A stretch of DNA of 17,318 nt, from positions 1-17,318 of the forward strand of contig JAOZST010000072.1 in assembly GCA_029939535.1 (NCBI GenBank), in the 5' to 3' direction. The notes below the pieces were generated by a model. It did not search any database, was not told the DNA's origin, and saw only the letters and a program-made list of their open reading frames with translations. Source of the DNA: NBML01 sp029939535 (lineage in GTDB: Bacteria > Desulfobacterota > Desulfobacteria > Desulfobacterales > Desulfobacteraceae). The translations under genes were made by a program, and so were the position numbers. Within the stretch, counting starts at the first letter, position 1; every line of letters begins with the position of its first letter. Of the stretch, positions 9,075 to 16,090 are shown one piece after another.

Positions 9075-9109
9075 AAAAAGTCCGGCCTTGGATCAAGGCC
9101 GGACTTTTT
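9075..9109. terminator. Bidirectional Rho-independent terminator between aspS and minE
   Basis: A perfect 16-bp inverted repeat: left arm 9075-9090 (AAAAAGTCCGGCCTTG), three-base loop GAT, right arm 9094-9109. The GC-rich core is flanked by A-tract and T-tract, so both strands give a stem followed by a U-run. It sits between convergent aspS (ends 9050) and minE (ends 9160), the expected place for a shared terminator. Confidence 0.93.
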
Positions 9110-9159
9110 GTTTACAACCATTTACTTACCGGGTTCTATACAATCTCTTATTTAGGTAT

Positions 9160-9435
9160 TTAAAGGGATGCTGCCCGCTTTCTTCTCACATGGAGTATTG
9201 GGGTGTTAAAGACCAAGGCGGAAACATTATCATCCCGTTTGACTTTCAGTTCCAGGGAGTCCTTATCAATTTCAAAATACTTTGAAATCACATCCACAAT
9301 GTCCTTTTGAAGATCGGTCAAGGTGGTGTCATTGACTTCGAGCTTGTCATAAATCAAAGAGAATTGAAGCCTTTTTTTGGCTTCATCTTTGCTTTTTTTC
9401 TGACCGGTAAACCGTTTCAACAATCCTGATAGCAT
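9160..9435 (-). CDS. minE: Cell division topological specificity factor MinE
   Basis: MinE stimulates the MinD ATPase and drives the Min oscillation that keeps the FtsZ ring at mid-cell. The 91 residues begin with a short amphipathic N-terminus (LSGLLKRFTG), then AKKRLQFSLIYDKLEVND (about 19-36), matching the MinD-contacting segment, and DIVDVISKYFEIDKDSLELK (45-64) of the dimerisation domain. AAGGAG precedes the ATG. It is the last gene of minCDE, 13 bases after minD. It diverges more from E. coli MinE than MinD does, but gene order and motif order make the call firm. Confidence 0.92.
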   Translation of the reverse strand: MLSGLLKRFTGQKKSKDEAKKRLQFSLIYDKLEVNDTTLTDLQKDIVDVISKYFEIDKDSLELKVKRDDNVSALVFNTPILHVRRKRAASL

Positions 9436-9448
9436 GAAATTCTCCTTA

Positions 9449-10243
9449 TTAGTTTAACCCGAATGTTTTGCTGATTTTGCTCCACATGCTTGTTTTATAG
9501 GTGGGTACTTCAATGGGAATTTTCTCGCCATTGAGACGTTTTGCAATGCGTACAAAGGCCCTGCCCGCTTTAGAATCCTTCTGAAGCACCAGGGGTGTGC
9601 CTGTGTTGGTGGAAATCAACACCTGTTCATCCATTGGAACTATGCCTGCCAGCTCTATGGAAAGTACTTCAAGGACATCTTCATGGCTGAGCATCTCCCC
9701 CCTTGCCACCCGGGATGGCTCAACCCGGTTGACAATGAGCCTGGGGTTAAGGGAACGGGAATATAAGAGCCCGATAACCCGGTCGGCATCCCTGACAGCG
9801 GAAACATCAGGGGTACAGACTACCAGGGCTTCAGTGGCACTGACAACGGAATTTTCAAATCCCCGTTCAATTCCGGCAGGGGAATCCATTATCACATAGT
9901 CAAAATTCTCACGCAACTCCTTTGCCACCCGTTCCACCCCGGCAGGAGTCAACACATCTTTGTTATCGCTCTGGGAGGCAGGAATAAGGAAAAGATTTTC
10001 AATTCTTCTGTCCCGGATGGCTGCCTGCTCAATTTTACAGCGCTGTTTCACCACATCCACTATATTAAACACAATTCGATTTTCCAGGCCCATGACAACA
10101 TCCAGATTTCTCAGTCCAATGTCCATATCAACTATGGCCACACGATTTCCTTCAAGGGCAAGTGCAGCACCAATGGATGCGGTTGCCGTTGTTTTGCCGA
10201 CACCGCCTTTTCCCGATGTCACAACTATGATTTTTCCTTCCAA
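9449..10243 (-). CDS. minD: Septum site-determining ATPase MinD
   Basis: Deviant Walker A ATPase that binds the membrane when ATP-loaded and recruits MinC and MinE. The preferred start is TTG at 10243, giving MEGKIIVVTSGKGGVGKTT, the standard MinD beginning, with GAGG at 10253-10250 six bases upstream. The frame stays open to a TTG at 10255 that would add four residues. With 264 residues: deviant Walker A KGGVGKTT at 12-19 with signature lysine K12, switch region DMDIGLRNLDVVMG from about 39, and MDSPAGIERGFENS around 117-130. The C-terminus WSKISKTFGLN is the short amphipathic membrane-targeting helix. Length and motifs are complete. Confidence 0.96.
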   Translation of the reverse strand: MEGKIIVVTSGKGGVGKTTATASIGAALALEGNRVAIVDMDIGLRNLDVVMGLENRIVFNIVDVVKQRCKIEQAAIRDRRIENLFLIPASQSDNKDVLTPAGVERVAKELRENFDYVIMDSPAGIERGFENSVVSATEALVVCTPDVSAVRDADRVIGLLYSRSLNPRLIVNRVEPSRVARGEMLSHEDVLEVLSIELAGIVPMDEQVLISTNTGTPLVLQKDSKAGRAFVRIAKRLNGEKIPIEVPTYKTSMWSKISKTFGLN

Positions 10244-10270
10244 GTCACACCTCAATTTTAAATTTTCTGT

Positions 10271-10990
10271 TTAAATAGCTTCGGGCCAGGGCATCCGCCT
10301 GAACGGGCTTGCCTTCATATAGTCTTTTACAATAATTTTATTATTTTCCACACATGCAAATTCAGGTTTATCACCGGCCCCGTCTTTACTGCCGGCAGCA
10401 GAAACTCTTCCGATTTTCACATTGGTGGGGTTAAACTCAAGGGCAAAAACAATGGTATCTTGGTTGTCTGGAAAACCTGACTGAACATTACCTGAAAGCT
10501 TACCAAGTACAATCACATTACCACCGGCAATGATTTCAGATCCAGGATTCACATCACCGGTGATAACCAGATGTTTTTTTGCATTAATTTTCTGACCTGA
10601 CCGGACCCGCCCCCTGAGCATGAGGACATCACTGCTATGGTGATTCCAGCCACGGGACAGATCCCTCTGCCTGATTCTTTCAGTTGGAATGGATCTTTTT
10701 TGGGGAGAGGCAGTTATATTACCCAGATCAAAATTTTTATCCAGATGGGTTTTTATTCTCTGGAACAGATCTTTGCGGGCCTGGTCTTTATTCTCCGGGT
10801 CTTTATTCTCCGGGACTTTTCCAATATCCAGGATTATGTCTGCATTCACAGCCAGATGCTTTAATTTTCTAAGCAGTTTATCAATTTCCGAAATCAGAGT
10901 TTCTTCTGGGTGGGAGGGATCAAGGGTAATCCAGAACCCTTTGCCCGCTCCTTTTAATTTAACAGGCGCAGTATTTTCAAAATTAATCAT
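10271..10990 (-). CDS. minC: Septum site-determining protein MinC
   Basis: FtsZ-assembly inhibitor delivered to the membrane by MinD. The 239-residue protein has a divergent N-terminal domain (about 5-100) and a C-terminal beta-helix domain (about 125-225) with the recognisable blocks LRGRVRSGQKI, LVITGDVNPGSEIIAGGNV (142-160) and VLGKLSGNV. The linker contains a duplicated five-residue unit PENKD, encoded by a perfect 15-bp tandem repeat (see repeat). It is the first gene of minCDE. The ATG at 10990 has only a weak Shine-Dalgarno (AAAGAA). The N-terminal half alone would be hard to assign; context and the C-terminal domain settle it. Confidence 0.93.
   Translation of the reverse strand: MINFENTAPVKLKGAGKGFWITLDPSHPEETLISEIDKLLRKLKHLAVNADIILDIGKVPENKDPENKDQARKDLFQRIKTHLDKNFDLGNITASPQKRSIPTERIRQRDLSRGWNHHSSDVLMLRGRVRSGQKINAKKHLVITGDVNPGSEIIAGGNVIVLGKLSGNVQSGFPDNQDTIVFALEFNPTNVKIGRVSAAGSKDGAGDKPEFACVENNKIIVKDYMKASPFRRMPWPEAI
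10783..10812. repeat. Perfect 15-bp tandem duplication within minC
   Basis: GGTCTTTATTCTCCG occurs twice head to tail (10783-10797, 10798-10812). On the coding strand it encodes PENKD twice, in the flexible linker between the two MinC domains. The frame is kept, so it is a neutral-looking repeat that could expand or contract. Confidence 0.9.
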
Positions 10991-11000
10991 TTCAATTCTT

Positions 11001-11028
11001 TAGCAGATAAATGGTAGCAAATAAATGG
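11001..11028. repeat. Imperfect 14-bp tandem repeat upstream of minC
   Basis: TAGCAGATAAATGG (11001-11014) and TAGCAAATAAATGG (11015-11028) differ at one base. They lie directly upstream of minC on the minus strand, in the 177-base gap where the min promoter should be. They could be tandem regulator sites or a simple duplication. No strong -35/-10 pair was identified nearby; TTGATT at 11060-11055 is the best -35 candidate but lacks a good -10. Confidence 0.6.
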
Positions 11029-11127
11029 TTTATAAATATCCGGGATATATAAAAAATCAAGGTAACATAGTCAAGGACTGAATCAGTTACCAGGGTCAGG
11101 AAACCTGATCATCGAGTGGAAAGCTGA

Positions 11128-11151
11128 GGCAGTACCATTTTAAGTACTGCC
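11128..11151 (-). terminator. Hairpin downstream of the hybrid kinase gene, weak terminator candidate
   Basis: GGCAGTAC (11128-11135) and GTACTGCC (11144-11151) form a perfect 8-bp stem with an 8-base loop, 16 bases after the kinase stop on the minus strand. The stem is not followed by a clear T-run, so Rho-independent termination is uncertain. A second small hairpin, TCAGG-AAA-CCTGA (11096-11108), lies further on in the same gap. Confidence 0.35.
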
Positions 11152-11167
11152 CTTTGGCTGCAAATAA

Positions 11168-12313
11168 TTATGATCCAAGAACTTCCCTTATCTTATGGGA
11201 AAAATCAATCACTGAATAGGGTTTCAAAATATACCCCTTGCACCCTTTTTCCAGCATTGCCTGGGCTTTTTCATCAATGGAGTAACCTGTTGAAAGCAGC
11301 ACTTTAACATCAGGGTTCTTTTTTTTTAATTCCAGGAATGTCTCAAGGCCGTTCATTTCAGGCATGATCATATCCAGAACCACCAGATTGATCTTGTCCT
11401 TTTTCTCTGAATAAATCTTCAGGGCTTCTTTTCCGGAATTCGCTGTAATTACATTATAGCCTAAGGCTTTACATATCTCTCTTCCAACGGTGAGAATTCT
11501 CAGTTCATCATCAACCAGCAGGACTGATTCATTGCCCAGTGCCAGTGTTTCATCTGCCGAAGGCATGTCGAAATCTTCAATGGGTTCAGCCAGGGGCAGG
11601 ATAATGGAAAAAGAAGATCCCACATCGGGAGAACTCCAGATATCAATAATTCCGTTGTGATTTTGGATGATTTCCCTTGCAAAGGTAAGGCCCAGCCCCT
11701 TTTTTTCTGGATGATTCCTATGGTTTGCAGAATAAAAAGGCTTAAAAATGTTTTCCAGGGTCTCCTCGTCCATACCAATACCAGTATCGGTTATGGTTAT
11801 CTTGACAAAGAATCCTGTATCAACGCCATATACCTCTGCTGTCCCATTAAGGATGGCTGCAGATTCAGTAATAACAGAGAGCTTTCCCCCATCAGGCATG
11901 GCAAGAAGCGCATTGTCCACAATGGCCTTGATGGCCTGATTTATCTTATCCGGATCTGCATTAACAACCAGGGGTTTGGAGTCAAGATCAGCTTCCAGAA
12001 TCAAGTTTTTCCCCTTGAGATCAAGATTCTCCATTGACCTGCGCACAAGACGGTTCACATCAATGGAACTGGTGTAATACTCATCCACCTTGGCAAAACC
12101 CAGGAGTTGATTGGCAATTTCAGACCCCTTGTCAATACAGTCAAGTATTTCCCTGATATGGCTGTAAAGAGGATCAGAGTGATTGATGCTGTTCATCATC
12201 AGAGATGCATGGCCCTTTATGGCTGCCAGGAGATTGTTAAAATCATGGGCAATACCTCCTGTAAGAGCCTCTACAGCATCAGGTGATTCATTTTTCAATT
12301 GTATATGTTCCAT
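11168..12313 (-). CDS. Soluble hybrid histidine kinase with C-terminal receiver domain
   Basis: A 381-residue two-component protein. Residues 12-75 form the phospho-acceptor region with GGIAHDFNNLLAAIKGHASL (H23). The ATPase domain follows, with N-box VDNALLAM (N134), G1 DTGIG (176-180) and G2 KKGLGLTFA (about 204-212). A receiver domain covers 262-380 with D268/D269, phospho-acceptor D314 (VVLDMIMPEMNG) and K364 (LKPY). The AHDFNN type of H-box is common in hybrid kinases of Desulfobacterota and other soil or sediment bacteria. There is no TM segment, PAS, GAF or other sensor domain before the kinase core, so any signal must come through another protein. AGAGGTGG precedes the ATG. It lies 116 bases after the response regulator gene on the same strand, so a functional pair is likely. 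The signal is unknown. Confidence 0.9.
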   Translation of the reverse strand: MEHIQLKNESPDAVEALTGGIAHDFNNLLAAIKGHASLMMNSINHSDPLYSHIREILDCIDKGSEIANQLLGFAKVDEYYTSSIDVNRLVRRSMENLDLKGKNLILEADLDSKPLVVNADPDKINQAIKAIVDNALLAMPDGGKLSVITESAAILNGTAEVYGVDTGFFVKITITDTGIGMDEETLENIFKPFYSANHRNHPEKKGLGLTFAREIIQNHNGIIDIWSSPDVGSSFSIILPLAEPIEDFDMPSADETLALGNESVLLVDDELRILTVGREICKALGYNVITANSGKEALKIYSEKKDKINLVVLDMIMPEMNGLETFLELKKKNPDVKVLLSTGYSIDEKAQAMLEKGCKGYILKPYSVIDFSHKIREVLGS

Positions 12314-12388
12314 TTGCCACCTCTAACTTGATAAACATTTTTAAAATAGGCTTTCTCAGGAGTATACTTCATAAGTATTGTTCTTTTC

Positions 12389-12407
12389 AATCAGGGAAAC
12401 CCTGATT
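12389..12407. repeat. Short hairpin between response regulator and kinase genes
   Basis: AATCAGGG (12389-12396), loop AAA, CCCTGATT (12400-12407): a perfect 8-bp stem. On the plus strand it is followed by a T-run, but no plus-strand gene ends here. On the minus strand it lies 23 bases after the response regulator stop and lacks a T-run, so it could be an attenuator or RNA-stability element between the two genes. A shorter relative with the same loop lies at 11096-11108. Confidence 0.5.
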
Positions 12408-12429
12408 TTTGCTCCAAAAGCTATTTTTT

Positions 12430-13089
12430 TTAGTCCAGGGAGATAATATCTTCCTTTATGGCAAATTTTGTCAATCCTGCAATGGTAAAAATATTGAGTT
12501 TTTTCATGATATTTCTGCGGTGACTTTCAATGGTTTTAACGCTTACACACAATTTTTCAGCAATCTCCCTGGTCTTTCCCCCTTCAGCCACCAACTGAAG
12601 AACTTCCCGTTCTTTGGTGGAAAGCTGATTAAACTTCAAAACCTCGTCACCCTGGACTAATGATTGATCAGAGCTGTTTACATACATTCCCGCTATGGCA
12701 GGGGTCAGATAACAATTCCCCTGAAAAACTTCCTGAACCGCATAATACAGCTCACTAAAGGCTGACTCCTTTAAAAGATATCCAGAAGCTCCTGCTGCAA
12801 ACATTTTATCAATAATGGTTTTACTGGAATGCATGGACAGGGCAATGATTTTTGTGCCGAGCACTTCCCTGCAGATCCTGGCCGTGGCTTCAACCCCGTT
12901 GAGATCAGGCATGGAGATATCCATAATAATGATATCCGGTTCCAGGGCAATGGTTTTTTCAACAGCTTCCCTTCCGTTGCGGACAATATCCAATACAGTG
13001 ACACCCTTTTTCTCCAGCAGGCTTTTAATCCCTTCCCGGATAATTGCGTGATCATCTGCTATGATAACTTTTATTTCCATGCCTTCCAT
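12430..13089 (-). CDS. NarL/FixJ-family response regulator (receiver plus LuxR-type helix-turn-helix)
   Basis: A 219-residue transcription regulator. The receiver (about 5-122) has the acidic pair D12/D13, phospho-acceptor D57 in IIIMDISMPDLNG, S85 in the switch position and K107 (LLKESAF). The LuxR/GerE DNA-binding domain is at about 153-215, with LSTKEREVLQLVAEGGKTRE (156-175) and VSVKTIESHRRNIMKKLNI (182-200). ATG 13089 is preceded by AAAGGA with a six-base gap and is preferred to the internal ATG at 13080. It is the first gene of a presumed pair with the hybrid kinase. Targets cannot be read from sequence; the divergent aroF promoter region is one possibility, and autoregulation another. 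Confidence 0.9.
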   Translation of the reverse strand: MEGMEIKVIIADDHAIIREGIKSLLEKKGVTVLDIVRNGREAVEKTIALEPDIIIMDISMPDLNGVEATARICREVLGTKIIALSMHSSKTIIDKMFAAGASGYLLKESAFSELYYAVQEVFQGNCYLTPAIAGMYVNSSDQSLVQGDEVLKFNQLSTKEREVLQLVAEGGKTREIAEKLCVSVKTIESHRRNIMKKLNIFTIAGLTKFAIKEDIISLD

Positions 13090-13110
13090 AGAAAATCCTT
13101 TATTTATAAA

Positions 13111-13139
13111 AGTCTATCCTGAAGCCAGATGAAAATCAA
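13111..13139 (-). promoter_or_regulatory. Candidate promoter for the NarL-type regulator
   Basis: On the minus strand TTGATT (13139-13134) is followed after 17 bases by TAGACT (13116-13111), each four of six matches, ending 21 bases before the ATG. Spacing is ideal but the hexamers are mediocre, so this is only a candidate. Confidence 0.3.
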
Positions 13140-13161
13140 ATAATACTTTATTTTTTAATGA

Positions 13162-13174
13162 TACCATTTTGGTA
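13162..13174. promoter_or_regulatory. Small palindrome in the divergent intergenic region
   Basis: TACCA-TTT-TGGTA is a perfect 5-bp inverted repeat near the middle of the 215-base region between the divergently transcribed response regulator and aroF genes. It overlaps a weak aroF promoter candidate (TTGGTA 13169-13174, 16 bases, TACTAT 13191-13196). It could be an operator, but a 5-bp arm also occurs by chance. Confidence 0.25.
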
Positions 13175-13290
13175 ATATAGGACTGAGAATTACTATGGTA
13201 GGTCCTTTTTTATTGCCCAAAGGAGTGAATACTGATACATAGCACAGGTTAATGAAATAATAATTGTAATAAAACAAAGTATAATATATA

Positions 13291-13304
13291 AGGAATTTAT
13301 TCCT
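13291..13304 (+). promoter_or_regulatory. aroF: Inverted repeat enclosing the aroF Shine-Dalgarno
   Basis: AGGAA (13291-13295), loop TTTA, TTCCT (13300-13304) is a perfect 5-bp hairpin. It contains the only ribosome-binding sequence (AAGGA, 13290-13294) and ends at the base before the GTG start. If it forms in the mRNA, it would hide the binding site. The stem is short and AT-rich, so the effect is uncertain. Confidence 0.4.
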
Positions 13305-14123
13305 GTGATACCATCCTATAAACTTGTCAGCCGTGAGTTCAGGCAGGAAAATACCCAGGTTAAAATTGGTGATGCTGTTTTCGGCAATGGAACCATGCCT
13401 GTGATTGCCGGACCCTGTGCTGTTGAAACCCGGGAACAGATATTATCCATTGCCAGATCAGTGAAAAAAGCAGGTGCACTCCTCCTCAGGGGCGGTGCAT
13501 TTAAACCCAGGACATCCCCCTATGACTTCCAGGGCCTTGGAAAACAGGGCCTGGAACTTCTTGCAATGGCCAGAGAAGAAACAGGACTGCCCATTGTCAC
13601 AGAAGTCATGGATGTTGAAAACTTTGATCTTGTGGAAGCATATGCAGATGTGGTTCAGATCGGCACTAGAAATATGCAAAACTTCAGTCTGCTGAAAAGG
13701 GCTGGAAAATCCAGAAAACCTGTGATTTTAAAGCGGGGAATGTCTGCCATGCTCCAGGAATGGCTCATGGCTGCGGAATATATCATGGCCCAGGGCAACT
13801 CCAATGTCATCCTATGTGAAAGAGGTGTAAGAACCTTTGTCCGGCACAGCCGGAACACCCTGGACTTGTCTGTGGTCCCAGCGATAAAAAAAGAAACCCA
13901 CCTGCCCATTATCGTGGACCCAAGCCATGCTTCCGGTGTTCGTGACCAGGTTGTATTCCTTGCCTATGCATCGGCTGCCATTGGTTCGGACGGGGCAATG
14001 ATTGAAGTTCATAACAATCCAGAAAAAGCTCTCAGTGACGGGGCTCAATCCCTTTATCCCGACCAGTTCACCAGAGTTATGGCTAAAATGAATGCAATCC
14101 ATTCAATTATTGGGAGCACGTAA
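13305..14123 (+). CDS. aroF: 3-deoxy-7-phosphoheptulonate synthase (DAHP synthase, AroF), catalytic domain only
   Basis: Condenses phosphoenolpyruvate and erythrose 4-phosphate, the entry step of the shikimate pathway. The 272 residues are the type I-beta catalytic barrel: VIAGPCAVETREQ (33-45), RGGAFKPRTSPYDFQGLG from about residue 61, QIGTRNMQNFSLL, KRGMSAMLQEWLMAAEYI, CERGVRTF and VDPSHASG, with conserved metal and substrate residues present. Many homologues are about 340 residues with an N-terminal ferredoxin-like regulatory domain. Here the protein starts just before that domain's end (YKLVSREF), so it lacks it. Feedback control by aromatic amino acids would need another mechanism. The start is GTG. 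The gene overlaps aroB by one base. Confidence 0.93.
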   Translation: MIPSYKLVSREFRQENTQVKIGDAVFGNGTMPVIAGPCAVETREQILSIARSVKKAGALLLRGGAFKPRTSPYDFQGLGKQGLELLAMAREETGLPIVTEVMDVENFDLVEAYADVVQIGTRNMQNFSLLKRAGKSRKPVILKRGMSAMLQEWLMAAEYIMAQGNSNVILCERGVRTFVRHSRNTLDLSVVPAIKKETHLPIIVDPSHASGVRDQVVFLAYASAAIGSDGAMIEVHNNPEKALSDGAQSLYPDQFTRVMAKMNAIHSIIGST

Positions 14124-15157
14124 TGGAAACCTTTCAGGTGAAAGGCCTCCAGGGGCTTTCTTCCATCCATGTAGGAGAAAGCCTTTCAAATATTAACAAA
14201 TATCTTCCAAAAGATGTCACACCTGTTATCATCACAGATGAAAATATAAAAAGTCTCTACCAGAAAAAATTTCCCCAGGGCCCTGTGATCACCATTGGCA
14301 TGGGTGAAAAAATTAAAACCCTTGCCACAGTGGAGAGCATTTTAAATGAACTGATCTGCCTTTCCTGTGACAGATCCAGCTTTATCCTGGGTATTGGAGG
14401 TGGTATTGTCTGTGATATTACAGGTTTTGCCGCATCCATTTTTTTACGGGGAGTACAATTCGGCTTTGTTTCCACCTCCCTTCTTTCCCAGGTGGATGCC
14501 AGTGTAGGTGGAAAAAACGGGGTTAACCTTAATAATTTTAAAAATATGCTGGGGGTCTTTAACCAGCCTGAATTTGTTATCTGCGATATTGATCTTTTGC
14601 AGACCCTTCCCAAGCCTGAAATTTCCAATGGCCTGGCAGAAATTGTCAAACATGGCCTTATCAGAGATATCAATATGATGAAGTTTATTGAAAAAAACCT
14701 TCAGAAAGCCCTTGACCTGGACAGGGAAACCATTTTCAAGCTGGTGGCAGAGTCAGTTTCCATAAAATCCCAGGTAGTCCAACAGGATGAAAAAGAAGCA
14801 GGAGAGCGGCGAAAACTCAACTTTGGTCACACCATTGGCCATGCCATTGAAAAACTGGACCAGGCTGGCCATGGCCGTGCAGTATCCAAGGGCATGGTGG
14901 CAGCAGCCATGTTCTCCCGTCAAAGGGGCATGATCACCCAAGATGATGTGGAAAGAATCATAACCCTGCTAAAAGGGCTGAACCTGCCGGTGAACCTGGA
15001 TTATGGGGCTGACCAGATAATGGAAGCCGCCTCCAGGGACAAAAAAAAACAGGGCAGTAACCTCCATTTTATATTCCTTGAAGCTCTTGGGAAAGCCCGG
15101 GCAGAAAAAATCAGGTATGAAGAAATGAACGCCTTTATTCATTCCACCTTCAAATAA
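14123..15157 (+). CDS. aroB: 3-dehydroquinate synthase (AroB)
   Basis: Converts DAHP to 3-dehydroquinate, the second shikimate step, so it uses the product of the gene before it. The 344 residues show the NAD-binding glycine stretch LGIGGGIVCDITGFAA (89-104), STSLLSQVDASVGGKNGVNL (117-136), and the zinc ligands E173 (GLAEIVKHG), H236 (NFGHTIGHA) and H250 (HGRAVSKGM). The ATG overlaps the aroF stop as TAATG, implying translational coupling. Length is normal for bacterial AroB and no defect is seen. Confidence 0.96.
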   Translation: METFQVKGLQGLSSIHVGESLSNINKYLPKDVTPVIITDENIKSLYQKKFPQGPVITIGMGEKIKTLATVESILNELICLSCDRSSFILGIGGGIVCDITGFAASIFLRGVQFGFVSTSLLSQVDASVGGKNGVNLNNFKNMLGVFNQPEFVICDIDLLQTLPKPEISNGLAEIVKHGLIRDINMMKFIEKNLQKALDLDRETIFKLVAESVSIKSQVVQQDEKEAGERRKLNFGHTIGHAIEKLDQAGHGRAVSKGMVAAAMFSRQRGMITQDDVERIITLLKGLNLPVNLDYGADQIMEAASRDKKKQGSNLHFIFLEALGKARAEKIRYEEMNAFIHSTFK

Positions 15158-15191
15158 AAGATAATTGACTATCCACCCTTTAATATCTCGT

Positions 15192-15219
15192 TTTGTTTCT
15201 GCAAAAAAGCAGAAACAAA
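15192..15219. repeat. 11-bp perfect hairpin between aroB and the regulator fragment
   Basis: TTTGTTTCTGC (15192-15202), loop of six A, GCAGAAACAAA (15209-15219). It lies 35 bases after the aroB stop and 27 bases before the next ATG. Neither strand has a U-run directly after the stem, so it is not a textbook terminator. It may be a weak terminator for aroFB, or a palindromic operator of the downstream regulator gene. Confidence 0.6.
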
Positions 15220-15245
15220 CAGTATAAACAATAAAAGGTGCCTTG

Positions 15246-15608
15246 ATGGCTGAACAAAAAAACAATCTGGAAATTCAACCGGGCCTGGACGAGCTGATCT
15301 CTCCCTTTTTACCCATATGGGATGCCCTTCCCCTGGGAATTGCCATCTATGACAAACAGGGGAATATTGTTTTTTATAATCAGGCCCAGAGCCATATTGA
15401 TAACCTGCCCGTTGATTTTGCCCTGGGAAATAATGTACGCTTTCTTTACGGTCCTGACCCTGGTCCCAGCCTTGTCATAGCCTGCCTCCAAAGTAAAAAA
15501 CCCATTCATAATTATGTTTGTGTATATCGCACGGTCAAAGGAAATGCCATTAATTCAGCATCCTGGGTATTGGAGGTTGCTGCAAGGTCGCACATAGTCA
15601 AATCCTGA
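15246..15608 (+). pseudogene. Truncated RocR-like sigma-54 activator: N-terminal PAS domain only
   Basis: The ATG at 15246 with AAGGTG at 15234-15239 gives 120 residues. About residues 20-107 match the N-terminal PAS domain of RocR-like sigma-54-dependent activators: WDALPLGIAIYDKQGNIVFY (25-44), YGPDPGPSLVIACLQSKKPI (68-87), then NYVCVYRTVKGNAINSASW (89-107). A complete protein would continue into an AAA+ domain and a Fis-type helix-turn-helix. Here the match ends near W107 (about 15566) and the last 13 residues are antisense of the mttB-like gene on the other strand. The activator has therefore lost all effector domains. A standalone PAS protein is formally possible, but the antisense tail argues against it. 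Family assignment is from memory of the pattern. Confidence 0.75.
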
Positions 15609-16072
15609 TACATCATATCAAGATGGCTTGTTTCAGCTTTAAGCTCATTTGGGTGTACAGATTCATGGGCCGTCATCTGTTTAAGCGGGGAAGACTGGAC
15701 AAGTTTTGCAATTTTCTGGTAATCTTCCATGGTTCCGGGACGCTGGGTTTTATCTTTTTGGGAAATATAAACCTCCCCGCCGGTTCCGCAAAGAACAGGG
15801 GTGCCTTTTCCAAATTTAAGATTATTTTCAGCATTTCTGGCTCTTATCTCAAATGTTTCAGGTGCGCTTTCAACGGCATTTAAAACCTGCTTTTCATTGA
15901 AAAACACTTTTGAGCCTTCGGTTTTAAATCCATTATTCTTGAATATATCCAATACTCCTTTACTATCCATCACTATACCCTGCTTCTCCAGAATTTTCAT
16001 GGAAGCCCCTTGAATCAAATCCAAATCAGCTGTAGAAAATGGTTTGTTTACTAAAATCTGGTTAGTAGGCAT
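15563..16072 (-). pseudogene. MttB-family (trimethylamine methyltransferase-like) gene, 3'-truncated
   Basis: The ATG at 16072 with AGGTGG upstream opens 186 codons. Residues 1 to about 170 resemble the N-terminus of the MttB superfamily of corrinoid-dependent methyltransferases: LDLIQGASMKILEKQGIVMD (17-36), GTPVLCGTGGEVYI, TQRPGTMEDYQKIAKLV (109-125), SHLDMMYQDLTM (149-160). Family members have about 470-500 residues, so two thirds of the barrel is missing. The frame runs on to 15512, but its last 16 or so codons are antisense of the regulator fragment. It follows the first mttB copy by 18 bases in the same direction, so it was probably in one operon. It could not be active. Confidence 0.85.
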
Positions 16073-16090
16073 GAGTTACCACCTGTTTTT

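Noticed and set aside
8702..9121. Minus-strand frame of 139 codons running from aspS across the terminator
   Set aside because: It reads through the perfect terminator hairpin and is antisense to conserved aspS motifs.
13280..13285. Perfect TATAAT as the -10 box of aroF
   Set aside because: No -35 lies at proper distance, and transcription would start about at the ribosome site, leaving an almost empty leader.
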